Shown: piece by piece, positions 9,219 through 18,646 of the stretch
How the letters are laid out: each line of letters starts with the position of its first letter
Position numbering within the stretch: position 1 is the stretch's first letter
Source of the DNA: Laceyella sediminis
GTDB lineage: Bacteria > Bacillota > Bacilli > Thermoactinomycetales > Thermoactinomycetaceae
Length of the DNA: 64,000 nt
NCBI RefSeq assembly: GCF_003003125.1
Contig: NZ_PVTZ01000012.1
Location: 1 to 64,000, forward strand
Direction: 5' to 3'
Position numbers and translations under genes: made by a program
Notes under the pieces: generated by a model
What the model was told of the DNA's origin: nothing
The model's database searches: none
What the model saw: only the letters and a program-made list of their open reading frames with translations

Positions 9219-10883
9219 ATGAGTAAAAAAACAAAAAGAATCGTCCGCGCTCCCCGCGGCACGCAGCTGAATACCAAAGGATGGCAACAAGAAGCGGTGT
9301 TGCGAATGTTGATGAACAACTTAGACCCCGAAGTAGCGGAACGCCCCGAAGACCTCGTTGTTTATGGCGGAATCGGCAAGGCGGCCCGGAACTGGGAGTG
9401 CTTTGATAAAATCGTGGAATGCTTGACCGACTTGGAGGCAGATGAAACGTTGCTGATCCAATCGGGGAAACCAGTAGGCATTTTCAAAACGCATCCTTTG
9501 GCGCCGCGCGTTCTTCTTTCCAACTCTGTGCTCGTCCCCGCTTACGCCAATTGGGAGACGTTTCATGAGCTAGATAAAAAAGGGCTGATGATGTACGGCC
9601 AAATGACAGCTGGAAGCTGGATTTACATCGGAACGCAAGGCATTTTGCAAGGCACCTATGAGACATTCGCCGAAGCTGCGCGCCAGCATGCCGGCGGGAC
9701 GTTGAAAGGCACTTTGACGCTGACCGCCGGGCTCGGTGGTATGGGTGGTGCACAACCGTTGGCTGTTACCATGAATGGCGGAGTGGTAATTGGGGTGGAG
9801 GTGGACCCGGCCCGCATTCAACGCCGTATTGACACCCGCTATTGCGATGTGATGGTTCACGATCTGGATGAAGCGTTGACGCTGGCGCAAGCGGCCAAGG
9901 AGGAAGGCAAGCCGTTGTCCATCGGCTTGGTCGGGAATGCGGCGGAGGTGTTCCCTGCATTTGTCCAACGGGGAGTGGTGCCTGACTTTGTGACCGATCA
10001 AACCTCGGCTCATGATCCACTAAATGGCTATGTGCCGGCTGGTTACTCACTTGAGGCCGCGGCGGAATTGCGTCGTGACGACCCGGCTACCTATGTGAAG
10101 TTGTCTAAACAATCGATGGCCGTTCATGTCCAGGCCATGCTCGACTTGCAAAAAATGGGGGCAGTCGTCTTCGATTACGGCAATAACATCCGCCAAGTGG
10201 CCTTTGATGAAGGGGTGAAAGACGCTTTCAATTTCCCCGGCTTCGTGCCCGCCTACATCCGGCCCCTCTTCTGCGAAGGGAAAGGCCCCTTCCGCTGGGC
10301 GGCGCTCTCCGGTGACCCGAAAGACATTCATAAAACAGATGAGTTGGTGTTAAAGCTGTTCCCGGAAAATGAACACCTGTGTCGCTGGATTAAGTTGGCC
10401 AGAGAAAAAGTGGCATTCCAGGGATTGCCGGCGCGAATCTGCTGGCTGGGCTACGGTGAACGCGTCAAGATGGGCTTGGCAATCAACGAAATGGTGCGCA
10501 CAGGGGAGATTTCCGCACCGATCGTAATTGGCCGCGACCATCTGGATTGCGGTTCCGTCGCCTCGCCCAACCGTGAGACGGAAGGAATGAAAGACGGTAG
10601 TGATGTCGTGGCTGACTGGGCGATCCTAAATGCGCTTGTCAACACTGCTTCTGGCGCCAGCTGGGTATCGGTGCACCATGGCGGTGGTGTGGGCATGGGT
10701 TACTCTTTGCATGCGGGCATGGTTGTTGTGGCTGATGGTTCCAAAGAAGCGGAAGAACGTCTGTCACGCGTGCTGAACACCGATCCGGGCATGGGTGTGA
10801 TCCGCCATGCGGATGCCGGATATGAATTGGCGGTGAAAACGGCCAAAGAGCGGGGAATCCGCGTACCCATGCTGGGAATTTGA
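9219..10883 (+). CDS. hutU: Urocanate hydratase
   Basis: Converts urocanate to 4-imidazolone-5-propionate using tightly bound NAD+. The 554-residue protein opens with [21 protein letters not shown], shows the dinucleotide-binding loop [12 protein letters not shown] and the conserved ICWLGYGER and [18 protein letters not shown] blocks, and ends RVPMLGI. GGGAGAG precedes the ATG at good distance. It lies 90 bp after hutG and 56 bp before hutI, in one transcription unit. Confidence 0.97.
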   Translation: MSKKTKRIVRAPRGTQLNTKGWQQEAVLRMLMNNLDPEVAERPEDLVVYGGIGKAARNWECFDKIVECLTDLEADETLLIQSGKPVGIFKTHPLAPRVLLSNSVLVPAYANWETFHELDKKGLMMYGQMTAGSWIYIGTQGILQGTYETFAEAARQHAGGTLKGTLTLTAGLGGMGGAQPLAVTMNGGVVIGVEVDPARIQRRIDTRYCDVMVHDLDEALTLAQAAKEEGKPLSIGLVGNAAEVFPAFVQRGVVPDFVTDQTSAHDPLNGYVPAGYSLEAAAELRRDDPATYVKLSKQSMAVHVQAMLDLQKMGAVVFDYGNNIRQVAFDEGVKDAFNFPGFVPAYIRPLFCEGKGPFRWAALSGDPKDIHKTDELVLKLFPENEHLCRWIKLAREKVAFQGLPARICWLGYGERVKMGLAINEMVRTGEISAPIVIGRDHLDCGSVASPNRETEGMKDGSDVVADWAILNALVNTASGASWVSVHHGGGVGMGYSLHAGMVVVADGSKEAEERLSRVLNTDPGMGVIRHADAGYELAVKTAKERGIRVPMLGI

Positions 10884-10939
10884 CCGAACGCTGCGGGCCT
10901 AGATGCGGGTCCGCAGCCATTTGGAAAAGGAGTGGTCCG

Positions 10940-12226
10940 ATGGAAAACAAAGCAATCGATTTGCTGGTGCATCACATTGGCGTTTTGGTGACCATGCGGG
11001 GGAAGGATGAGCCGCGCACCGGACGTGATATGGATGACGTGGGCGTTGTAGAACACGGGGCGGTTGCCATTCGGGACGGGAAAATTTTTGCCGTGGGCCA
11101 AGAAGAAGAGGTTCGTGCGCAAATTGCGGGCATGGCGGTGAAACAAGAGCTGGATGTCCAAGGCCGGTTGGTCACACCAGGACTGATCGACCCCCACACT
11201 CACTTGGTGCATGGTGGGTCACGGGAACATGAATTGTCACTCAAGTTAAAAGGGGTACCTTATCTCGAGATTTTAGCTCAGGGCGGCGGGATTTTGAGCA
11301 CGGTTCGGGCCACCCGCACCGCATCAGAAGAAGCCTTATATGAAAAAGCTAAAAAAAGCTTAGACCAGATGCTTCTTTATGGAGCGACGACGGTTGAAGT
11401 CAAAAGCGGTTATGGATTGCGGTTGGAGGATGAACTCAAGCAATTGCGGGTAGCCAAACGGCTGGATGAGACCCACCCGGTAGATGTGGTGTCTACGTTT
11501 ATGGGAGCGCACGCTGTGCCAGAGGAATATAAGGGACGCTCGGCGGAGTATGTGGATCTCGTTATTCACGAAATGTTACCCGAAGTGAAGCGGCAAGGCT
11601 TGGCAGAATTCTGCGATGTGTTTTGCGAGCATGGCGTTTTTTCGGTGGAGGAATCCCGCCGTATATTGTCGGCTGCTAAAGCGAACGGGTTTGGCCTCAA
11701 GATCCATGCAGATGAAATCGAACCGATGGGCGGGGCGCAACTGGCTGGAGAGCTGGGTTGCATCTCGGCGGAACATCTGTTGGCGGCCACGGACGAAGGC
11801 TTGGAAGCGATGCGCGATGCGGGAGTGATCGCCGTCTGCCTGCCCGCCACCTCATTTAATCTGCGTTTGACCTCCCATGCCCGGGCGCGGGCGATGATCG
11901 ACATGGGTGTGCCAGTAGCCTTGTCCACCGACTATAATCCGGGAAGTTCCCCCACCGAATCTTTGCAGTTGGTGATGACGCTCGGTTGCCTCAACTTGGG
12001 AATGACTCCAGAAGAAGTGTTGACGGCGATGACCATCAACGCGGCCCATGCTATTGGCCGGGCGGATACGGTTGGTAGCTTGGAAGTGGGCAAGCAAGCC
12101 GACTTGGTGATTTATGACGCCCACAATTTGGCTTATCTGCCTTATCATTTTGGGGTAAACCATGTAGACACGGTAGTCAAAAACGGAAAGGTGGTTGTCG
12201 CTGGTGGCCGGTTGACGGCTGACTGA
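10940..12226 (+). CDS. hutI: Imidazolonepropionase
   Basis: Opens the imidazolone ring to give N-formimidoyl-L-glutamate. The ATG at 10940 is chosen because AAAAGGAGTGG stands just before it; the longer frame to 10880 overlaps hutU and lacks a site. The 428-residue protein has the amidohydrolase metal ligands DPHTHLVHGG (His-x-His), KIHADEI (His) and LSTDYNPGS (Asp), and the GGGI loop followed by the Thr-Arg-Ala substrate region. It is the last gene of the operon; a strong terminator follows. Confidence 0.96.
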   Translation: MENKAIDLLVHHIGVLVTMRGKDEPRTGRDMDDVGVVEHGAVAIRDGKIFAVGQEEEVRAQIAGMAVKQELDVQGRLVTPGLIDPHTHLVHGGSREHELSLKLKGVPYLEILAQGGGILSTVRATRTASEEALYEKAKKSLDQMLLYGATTVEVKSGYGLRLEDELKQLRVAKRLDETHPVDVVSTFMGAHAVPEEYKGRSAEYVDLVIHEMLPEVKRQGLAEFCDVFCEHGVFSVEESRRILSAAKANGFGLKIHADEIEPMGGAQLAGELGCISAEHLLAATDEGLEAMRDAGVIAVCLPATSFNLRLTSHARARAMIDMGVPVALSTDYNPGSSPTESLQLVMTLGCLNLGMTPEEVLTAMTINAAHAIGRADTVGSLEVGKQADLVIYDAHNLAYLPYHFGVNHVDTVVKNGKVVVAGGRLTAD

Positions 12227-12260
12227 TGGGGCGAGCCATTTAATTTGCCAATAAGTCTTA

Positions 12261-12296
12261 CGGGAAGGACGCGTTTACCGGTCCTTCCCGTTTTTT
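12261..12296 (+). terminator. Terminator of the hut operon
   Basis: CGGGAAGGAC/GTCCTTCCCG makes a perfect 10-bp stem with a 10-nt loop and six T residues. Confidence 0.92.
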
Positions 12297-12362
12297 GATC
12301 ACTCCCGCAGGGGCGGGAAGCAATAGCATTCTTCCGCGAATGGCTTATGGGAGGGATGGCCG

Positions 12363-12929
12363 TCAATCGGCTGAGGCGGTGACTGTGGATCGGGGATGAA
12401 GCGGTTTCAGATGAGGGTTGGTGATATGCTTCACATATTCTTGCGCACTGAGAAAGATTTCTGTATCGGTTGCTTGGAGTGCATGATAAAAACTGAACAT
12501 CGGCAGGAAATTCAACCCATTCATGTTAGCCATCGCTTGATATGGACGCATCAATTCTTCCAATGTGAAATGATTGAACCCATCTGGCCCATAAGACGAT
12601 TGGGGCGCGCCAGTGGAGATAGCCAAAATGAGGTCTTTGCCGGACAATTGTTTGCCTTCCGTTTCCGACCATAGTGAGGCCAACACTTCATCTTGCCATT
12701 TTTTCAACAAGGCGGGTGCGCTAAACCAATACAAAGGAAATTGGAATACAATTCGATCATGATTAAACAGCATTTCTCTTTCCCGAACATGGTCGATGAT
12801 GCCGTCAGGATAAGTGGCGTATAAGTTGTGCACAGTGATATCTGGATGCTGCCGCAAGTACTGTTCCCAATAGCGATTCACTCTTGAGTGACGAAGGTCG
12901 GGATGGGCGATTAACACTAAAATCTTCAT
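12363..12929 (-). CDS. Flavodoxin-fold NAD(P)H-dependent oxidoreductase
   Basis: A 188-residue protein of the quinone reductase/KefF-KefG/MdaB fold. The ATG at 12929 follows AGGGGG on the minus strand; 34 further in-frame codons upstream lack support. The N-terminus KILVLIAHPDLRHSRVN is the FMN-phosphate loop, RIVFQFPLYWFSAPALLKKWQDEV is the family's FMN/quinone-site block, and ISTGAPQSSYGPDGFNHFTLEEL the second flavin loop. Substrate is likely quinones or electrophiles. It has no KefB/C partner nearby and is monocistronic. Confidence 0.88.
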   Translation of the reverse strand: MKILVLIAHPDLRHSRVNRYWEQYLRQHPDITVHNLYATYPDGIIDHVREREMLFNHDRIVFQFPLYWFSAPALLKKWQDEVLASLWSETEGKQLSGKDLILAISTGAPQSSYGPDGFNHFTLEELMRPYQAMANMNGLNFLPMFSFYHALQATDTEIFLSAQEYVKHITNPHLKPLHPRSTVTASAD

Positions 12930-13129
12930 GGTTTCCCCCTGTGTATCTCTTTGGAGTTGGAATATACTTTCTATACTTATATAATCACAAAATGCAATGG
13001 TTTTTTGATATAAAATGTTAATATTAATCATATTTTTAGGGGAATTATCCGTCTAGACATTCCTTCTTCGTGACTCACAGAAAAGGTAGAGAAAAGAGTC
13101 CACTTTCCGGGTGCTGGCGCTGGCGAAAA

Positions 13130-13158
13130 TTGAATTGGAAGCGATCCGGCTGTATAAT
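13130..13158 (+). promoter_or_regulatory. Sigma-A-type promoter for the methyltransferase-like gene
   Basis: TTGAAT (13130-13135), a 17-nt spacer, then a perfect TATAAT (13153-13158), 75 bp before the start at 13233. Apart from this promoter the 303-bp interval 12930-13232 holds nothing I can recognise. Confidence 0.65.
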
Positions 13159-13232
13159 TGTGCCAACTGGCTTGAAGCCGTGTCATACTGCCGCGCAGGC
13201 GTATGCGTTCAAGGAGAAAGGGACGTTAGCTC

Positions 13233-14195
13233 ATGTTAAGATCGTTATGGCAACAGCACGGTTTGTTTACAAAGCAAGGCGACAAAGGCCTCCTTTTGGT
13301 TCCACCGCCGACACTTGTCTCCGCTTTTATCGCCGAACAGGAGCGATATCAAGTGGAATTGGCGGCGATCTGTGCCGACGGAGAACAGTTGAACCAACAG
13401 GCCGCCGACTTCGCCCGCTTCACGATGGCGTCCTTGCTCGCCACCAATCAATATCTCAACTTCCGCCAACGCGATATTCGCCGGCTGGAACGGATGATGC
13501 GTTCATTACTGCTGGAATTGGCCGATCTTTGCCAGCAGGGAAAAGTTACCCCTGACCGGTTGACGCAAGTGTTCAACCAGCAAGCGCTCAAGGTGAGCCA
13601 ATGGTTGTTGAAGTCCAATGGCCTTCACGCCTTTCAGCTGGAGGGTGACCAGGTGCTGGTGCGGCGGGTTCCCTGTGCTGAATACGATGCTTCATTCCAA
13701 TTAGAATTATTGCAGATTGAGCTGGCTGACCTCCGAGAACCGGTGCTTGACATCGGTTGTGGAGCCCAGGCGCTGTTGGTTAACGCCCTTAGGGAGCGAG
13801 GCATTGATGCCTATGGATTGGAGCGCTTGGATCAGGAGGAGAACCCGTTTATTTACGCCGCCAACTGGCTCGATTTTCACTTTGTGCCCGACAAATGGGG
13901 TACGATTATCTCTAACATGGCCTTCTCCAACCACTTTTGGCATCATCACATCAGGAAAGACGGGGATTATGCCAGCTATGCGCAGAAATACATGGAAATC
14001 CTGCGTTCGCTCCAAGTGGGAGGCAGCTTCATCTACGCCCCGGGTCTGCCCTTCGTCGAAGATATCCTGACCGACAGCGGTGATGACTACACGGTTATCC
14101 GCCGTCCGCTGGACCCTTTCCCCTTCGCACAGGAGGAGACAGAAGAGTTGCATGGTTCACGCTGGTATGCGGTGTCCGTGCGGCGCAATCGGTAG
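13233..14195 (+). CDS. Class I SAM-dependent methyltransferase-like protein
   Basis: A 320-residue protein. Residues 1-165 are largely helical with no recognised domain. From about 168 a Rossmann methyltransferase begins: EPVLDIGCGAQALLVNALRERGIDAYGLERL holds motif I and the acidic residue after strand 2, and IISNMAFSNHFWHHH fits the post-motif II/IV region. VGGSFIYAPGLPFVEDIL follows as motif VI. AAGGGA precedes ATG 13233. A terminator follows and there are no operon partners. The substrate is unknown. Confidence 0.7.
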   Translation: MLRSLWQQHGLFTKQGDKGLLLVPPPTLVSAFIAEQERYQVELAAICADGEQLNQQAADFARFTMASLLATNQYLNFRQRDIRRLERMMRSLLLELADLCQQGKVTPDRLTQVFNQQALKVSQWLLKSNGLHAFQLEGDQVLVRRVPCAEYDASFQLELLQIELADLREPVLDIGCGAQALLVNALRERGIDAYGLERLDQEENPFIYAANWLDFHFVPDKWGTIISNMAFSNHFWHHHIRKDGDYASYAQKYMEILRSLQVGGSFIYAPGLPFVEDILTDSGDDYTVIRRPLDPFPFAQEETEELHGSRWYAVSVRRNR

Positions 14196-14253
14196 TGCTC
14201 ATAGTAGCCCTAAACCGGATTGATGAAGGTTGGGTTGAATTTGCCATAAGAAC

Positions 14254-14296
14254 GAAAAAAGCCGGTTCTCACATACCATTGAGGACAGGCTTTTTT
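14254..14296 (+). terminator. Intrinsic terminator
   Basis: AAAAAAGCC...GGCTTTTTT with a partially paired inner CTCA/TGAG stem and T-tail, closing the methyltransferase-like gene. Confidence 0.8.
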
Positions 14297-14398
14297 ATAT
14301 TTTGACCGAACCATGTTTGCAAGATCGGGTGGTTTGGGTATGAATGGATTGAAAATAAAGAAAGGTTTCATGAGACATCACGGAAGGAGACGAAGGAG

Positions 14399-14767
14399 AT
14401 GAGTGCGGAAGATACCGCCAAAAAGAAAAACGAAAAGACAATTAGCATACAGCGGGCTTGGTTGTATGTCCTTTTAGGAGGATTGTTGGAAATCGCGTGG
14501 GCTACAGGGCTTAAAACAGGAGGCATCAGCGGGATATTGATCGTCTTGATGATCATCAGTTTCGAGCTACTGGTCCGCGCCCTCAAAGCGCTTCCCATCG
14601 GAACCACTTACGCCGCCTTTACGGGGATTGGTACGGTCGGACTTATTATCGTTGATGCCCTGTACTTGCGCCAGCCCATGAGCGGGTTGCAAATCGTGCT
14701 GACCTTGGTGCTGATCGCCAGCATCATCGGCCTCAAACTAACCAGCGATACCAAAGGAAAGGAGTGA
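14399..14767 (+). CDS. SMR-family multidrug/guanidinium exporter subunit (YkkC-like)
   Basis: A 122-residue, four-helix small multidrug resistance protein. The conserved membrane glutamate lies in LLEIAWATGLK (helix 1), and PIGTTYAAFTGIGTVG is the family's central signature. A 17-residue charged N-terminal extension (SAEDTAKKKNEK) is longer than usual. The stop overlaps the ribosome site of the next gene, a second SMR protein, so the pair probably acts as a heterodimer like YkkCD. No ykkC-type guanidine riboswitch motif is seen upstream. Confidence 0.9.
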   Translation: MSAEDTAKKKNEKTISIQRAWLYVLLGGLLEIAWATGLKTGGISGILIVLMIISFELLVRALKALPIGTTYAAFTGIGTVGLIIVDALYLRQPMSGLQIVLTLVLIASIIGLKLTSDTKGKE

Positions 14768-14772
14768 GGGAC

Positions 14773-15087
14773 ATGGCTTGGGTTTACCTCATTATTGCCG
14801 GACTGTTCGAAGTCGTCGGAGTCATCGGTCTCAAACGCGTGTCTGAAAAGGATAATATCCTCAACAACGTCATCCTCATCGGTGGGTTCATTGCCAGCTT
14901 CAGCCTCTTATCTACGGCGATGAAAGAAATCCCTCTCTCCGTTGCCTACGCCGTCTGGACCGGCATCGGCACACTGGGCTCCACCGTGGTGGGGATGTTG
15001 TTTTTCAAAGAGTCAAAGAGCTGGATTCGGCTGGCCTGCATCCTGGGAATTGTGTTTTCGGTGATGGGGTTGAAGTTGGTGCATTAG
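14773..15087 (+). CDS. SMR-family exporter partner subunit (YkkD-like)
   Basis: A 104-residue four-helix SMR protein. ATG 14773 lies 8 nt after AAGGAG; an in-frame GTG at 14764 overlaps the upstream stop and is less likely. Helix 1 carries the essential glutamate in LFEVVGVIGLK; IPLSVAYAVWTGIGTLGS is the central signature. Tight linkage to the YkkC-like gene supports an obligate pair exporting cationic compounds by proton antiport. The pair is followed by the AT-rich restriction-modification island on the opposite strand. Confidence 0.92.
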   Translation: MAWVYLIIAGLFEVVGVIGLKRVSEKDNILNNVILIGGFIASFSLLSTAMKEIPLSVAYAVWTGIGTLGSTVVGMLFFKESKSWIRLACILGIVFSVMGLKLVH

Positions 15088-15238
15088 GGTAGGGGTAGAA
15101 ATCGCAGCATAATTGTAATAGGCTAGATAATTAGTTAACAAGGAGAAGTGCAAGTTTAATAAGACTCTTACAATATAGATGTAAGAGTCTTTAGTTATGA
15201 AGTTTTAACGACCAAATAGTTTTTTCTGTTAATACTAT

Positions 15239-16042
15239 TTATATTTGCATACCAAAATATTCTCTTCGAATTCTCTTCCAATAATCCTGTCCTACTTCTT
15301 CGAAAATTTGGAGGAGTTCATTGTAAGTGTTTGAATTGTTTCCAATTTTGTTCCATAGTGTTGAACCAATTAGTACAAATCTATCATCATCCATATCAAA
15401 GAAGCTATAGGGAACAGAATGCTTTGATTTTCTGTACATTTTTCCTTCCCCTGCAGGGTTGTACGGCAATGCGAAGAATGCTTCACAATTTGGAAAAGCG
15501 GTACGTAAGATAAGTAAATTTCTCTTAGCTTCAGCAGTTTGATCTTTATTAGGTTTTACTGTTTTGAATGAATAGAATTCTTCGTGTCCGTTAGGTCTGC
15601 GTATATAAAGATCAGAAACAATTGTGAAATTTTCTGTTCTATTTATACTTATATTTTTAAGGTCATTAATTTCCATTTCGATGTTAGGCTGTACGCCCTT
15701 TTCTTTCTTTTTTCTCTGATTTTCAATAATCATATTTATTTTATCAGTTTGGTGAGTGTTTAAAGTCAAGTGTCGCTTATATTGGTTAATTGCGTATGCT
15801 CCTGTACCTTCCGCTATGATTTTTCCGATTTGCTCAAAAATATTTTGGCCTAGAGTTGTAACAAAAGAACGTTCAAACTTGGCACCTTTCCAAACTTCTA
15901 TGGGAACTAGAAGATAACCAAAAGGATTTTTTTCTCGAATTTCATTTTCGTTAAAAGGTTCATCATTCACTCTCTTTGTTATAAGACTTTCTAATACCGA
16001 CGAAATGTGCTCTTTTATTCGGTTTTTAGTTGAAGAATCCAT
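15239..16042 (-). CDS. TdeIII-family type II restriction endonuclease
   Basis: A 267-residue protein; ATG 16042 is chosen because GAGGTG lies 5 nt upstream. The sequence (LGQNIFEQIGKIIAEGTGAYAINQYKR, the central NFTIVSDLYIRRPNGHEEFYSFKTVKPN, and NLLILRTAFPNCEAFFALPYNPAGEGK) resembles TdeIII-type enzymes. SDLYI...EFYSFKTVKP has the spacing of a PD-(D/E)xK core (Asp...Glu/Ser-x-Lys). By family the target would be GGNCC; that is not shown by the sequence. It is AT-rich against its neighbours and lies directly after a C5-methyltransferase gene, indicating a horizontally acquired R-M unit. Confidence 0.8.
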   Translation of the reverse strand: MDSSTKNRIKEHISSVLESLITKRVNDEPFNENEIREKNPFGYLLVPIEVWKGAKFERSFVTTLGQNIFEQIGKIIAEGTGAYAINQYKRHLTLNTHQTDKINMIIENQRKKKEKGVQPNIEMEINDLKNISINRTENFTIVSDLYIRRPNGHEEFYSFKTVKPNKDQTAEAKRNLLILRTAFPNCEAFFALPYNPAGEGKMYRKSKHSVPYSFFDMDDDRFVLIGSTLWNKIGNNSNTYNELLQIFEEVGQDYWKRIRREYFGMQI

Positions 16043-16070
16043 ATACACACCTCTTTATAAATAATAAAAG

Positions 16071-16109
16071 AGCTAGAGCTCTCTACCTATTTTAAGAGAT
16101 ACTCTAGCT
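16071..16109. repeat. Inverted repeat between methyltransferase and endonuclease genes
   Basis: AGCTAGAG (16071-16078) and CTCTAGCT (16102-16109) are a perfect 8-bp inverted repeat, with additional CTC/GAG pairing inside. It lies between the methylase stop (16125) and the endonuclease start (16042), so it could attenuate transcription or bind a controller and delay endonuclease expression. Confidence 0.55.
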
Positions 16110-16124
16110 ACAAACAATCTGTAA

Positions 16125-17228
16125 TTATACTAATTCGTATACTTTAAGTTTATTTATTATTGATAACCCTAATACTTTGGCAAGTTTAATTGGTACTGCG
16201 TTACCGATTTGTGTATATTGTTGTGACAAGCTGCCCTTAACAACATAATTTAGAGGAAATCCTTGTATTGCAAGATATTCCTCAATACTAAGTGGACGGT
16301 CTTCAAAAGGGTGGCCTAAGTTAGTACTCTTTTGTACAGGCACTGTCAACAAAGTAGGTGATGGCTTGTCTATATTGATACGGCGGAAGAACCCGACCTT
16401 TCCACCACCAGAATTATAAGCCCCCCCCATCGCATCTTCTACAACTGTCTTGGGTAAATCACGCCAGTTTCCTCCACCTTGAGGGATCATCTTCATGTAT
16501 TTTAATCGTTCAGGAGAATAGGGCATGTAATGGTGATGTTTAATTTTGAGGCTTTTTAATACATCACCGACAGTAATCCATGGCTTAGTATATAAATCAC
16601 CTTTTTCTGAGTGAGTTGGTTCCGGGAATTCATAATTTATCTTAAGATCCTTACGAGTTCCAACGATGAATACACGTTCTCTTTTTTGAGGAACTCCATA
16701 GTCAGCGGCGTTAAGGAGCTTGACCTTTACATCATAGTTTATAAATTGCTTTAATAAATGAGCCAGAGCGCTTCCAGGTGTTTCTTCATTACTTAGAGGT
16801 GCAAAGCCTTCACCTCTTTGTGAAATTGGACGATGTTTTAATGCAGCGGATAAAAGCCCTCTGACGTTTTCTAGTAGGAAGAATTTAGGTTTAACTTCAT
16901 TAACTATGTCCGCGAATTTCAGCATTGCTTGTCCACGAGGATCAGCAAACGCTTGTCTTTTCCCCGCGGTGCTAAAACTCTGGCACGGGCTACCTCCAAA
17001 TATAAGATCAACTTCATCAGTAGTATTGAGGTTAGCCTCTTTATATATACGTGACTTATTGTATTCCATGATGTCACCTTGTCGAACATTCATATCGGGG
17101 TAGTTGCTTTTTAATGTAGAGCAATATATTTTCTCTAATTCAACACTTAATTTAATATCGAATCCCGCTTGATGTATTCCTATATCTAGTCCGCCTGCAC
17201 CTGTAAAGAATGATATTGCGATAGGCAT
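16125..17228 (-). CDS. DNA (cytosine-5) methyltransferase
   Basis: Methylates cytosine C5 in the recognition site of the partner endonuclease. ATG 17228 follows GAGGTG by 8 nt; an upstream extension to 17270 has no such site. All key motifs are present in the 367 residues: I (SFFTGAGGLDIG), IV (GGSPCQSFS with the catalytic Cys), VI (LLENVRGL), VIII (PQKRERVFIVG), IX/X (PSPTLLTVP, QIGNAVPI). The target-recognition region spans roughly 210-300. The gene comes first in the M-then-R order, which lets protection precede cutting. Confidence 0.95.
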   Translation of the reverse strand: MPIAISFFTGAGGLDIGIHQAGFDIKLSVELEKIYCSTLKSNYPDMNVRQGDIMEYNKSRIYKEANLNTTDEVDLIFGGSPCQSFSTAGKRQAFADPRGQAMLKFADIVNEVKPKFFLLENVRGLLSAALKHRPISQRGEGFAPLSNEETPGSALAHLLKQFINYDVKVKLLNAADYGVPQKRERVFIVGTRKDLKINYEFPEPTHSEKGDLYTKPWITVGDVLKSLKIKHHHYMPYSPERLKYMKMIPQGGGNWRDLPKTVVEDAMGGAYNSGGGKVGFFRRINIDKPSPTLLTVPVQKSTNLGHPFEDRPLSIEEYLAIQGFPLNYVVKGSLSQQYTQIGNAVPIKLAKVLGLSIINKLKVYELV

Positions 17229-17412
17229 ATAATACACCTCACCAACAGATTGGTAAGGTAAGTATAACATTTAATTATCAGTCGGTCCAGTGTAATGTTA
17301 AACTCACTTTTTATATTTAACTAAATTTGTAATTTTTACATATTTAACAAAAATGAATTTTGTTATAGTATAATTTTGATTGTTCTATCTATTTGGGGAG
17401 GAGCCACCCGCC

Positions 17413-18255
17413 TTGGAAATACGCACATATGAACATTTCACCTTAAACGAACTGACGGTTTTATGGAACCGGGCGTTTTCCGGTTATTCCGTTAACTATG
17501 AAGTGGATGTCGATGCATTTGCCCGGCAATTGGCGAATTGGGGACTGGACCCAAGCCGGTCGTTGGTGGCGCTGGTGGACGGCAAGCCGGTGGGGTTCAT
17601 TCAGTCGGGAGTGAAAGATATTTCCGGACGGCGCTTGTCCTGGAACGGGGGAACGGCGATCGTGCCAGAGTACCGGGGGAAAGGGGTCGGGAAGCGGTTG
17701 ATGGTGGCGGCGATGGAAGTGTATCAGGAAGCGGGGGTGGATGTGGCCACGCTGGAGGTGTTGGTGGAGAACACCCCGGCCCTTCGGCTGTACGAATCCT
17801 TTGGCTTTCGACCGGTGAAGCGGCTGGTGACGTTGGAATGTAAGGCCGTGCGTCCGCTCCCGAGAAGGACACCGCTTGTCTACCAGTTGGCTTTGCCGCA
17901 AGCGGTGTCTGGGAAGTCATATTATGATCCTGATGCCCCTTGGTTGGCGCACTGGTGCAATCTCAATCAGGCGCAAGCGCTCCTGATCACCGACGGACAA
18001 GGAGTGGATCGGGGGTATGCGCTGTTCAGTATCAAGGAGGATGGCACAGTGACCTTGCACCAGTTTGTGCCCAATCCAGCGTGTGGGATGACGGAAGCGG
18101 AACTTTGCGATGCATTACAAATGATCTGGGACATGGGATCAGGCCGCGCGGTGTTGGACGATTTTCCGGTGCATGATAAGCGAATGTTGCCGTTGTTACA
18201 AGAGATGGGGTTTGTGTGGAAAAGAGAGCGGCATCTGATGCATTGTAGATTATAG
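17413..18255 (+). CDS. GNAT-family N-acetyltransferase with C-terminal extension
   Basis: Start TTG 17413 is chosen because GGGGAGGAG lies 9 nt upstream; an earlier TTG at 17380 precedes that box. The first ~150 of 280 residues are a GNAT fold: RGKGVGKRLM is the acetyl-CoA pyrophosphate loop (motif A) and LRLYESFGFRPVKRL motif B. The remaining ~130 residues look like a second, degenerate GNAT-like half (WLAHWCNLNQAQALLITDGQG, LLQEMGFVWKRERHLMHCRL). Substrate unknown. It stands between the R-M island and a terminator. Confidence 0.85.
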   Translation: MEIRTYEHFTLNELTVLWNRAFSGYSVNYEVDVDAFARQLANWGLDPSRSLVALVDGKPVGFIQSGVKDISGRRLSWNGGTAIVPEYRGKGVGKRLMVAAMEVYQEAGVDVATLEVLVENTPALRLYESFGFRPVKRLVTLECKAVRPLPRRTPLVYQLALPQAVSGKSYYDPDAPWLAHWCNLNQAQALLITDGQGVDRGYALFSIKEDGTVTLHQFVPNPACGMTEAELCDALQMIWDMGSGRAVLDDFPVHDKRMLPLLQEMGFVWKRERHLMHCRL

Positions 18256-18293
18256 AAAATAACTAATTGTTTCTTCATCGTTACGAGATTAAA

Positions 18294-18325
18294 AGGCCGA
18301 CTTTTTAGAGTTGGCTTTTTCTTTT
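18294..18325 (+). terminator. Intrinsic terminator
   Basis: GGCCGACT/AGTTGGC stem (with G-U pairs) followed by TTTTTCTTTTT. The rest of the 18256-18646 gap is AT-rich and shows nothing else I recognise. Confidence 0.7.
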
Positions 18326-18646
18326 TGTTTAGGTGGATTTGTCTTCATAGTTAAGAGAGATATTTTTTAGGGAAAAGAACAGGACTTACTAATGTTCCAC
18401 CTTGTACTCATAATCTGGATCATATATAGCGGAAGTTTTTCCAATAATTGAGCCTAAGGCATTTTAAATGTAGGCGGAGCACTTAGTTCCCCTCTCTTCA
18501 ATTGTTCATGAAATCCCTTGTATGACTTTATTATTTTCTGACACAAATTAGCCAAAAAATTTGAACCATAAACGCGCGATTAAGTAACGAATTAATTTAT
18601 ACAACAACAAAAACATATTGTATTTTTTAATAGTTAAAGGAGAGTA

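Noticed and set aside
13070-13555. 161-codon plus-strand frame overlapping the start of the methyltransferase-like gene
   Set aside because: Its upstream part covers the promoter region, its downstream part overlaps a better-supported frame, and it has no ribosome site.
14196-14398. Guanidine (ykkC) riboswitch upstream of the SMR pair
   Set aside because: Paired SMR genes often have this riboswitch, but the conserved ykkC motif bases are absent; only a terminator hairpin of the upstream gene is present.
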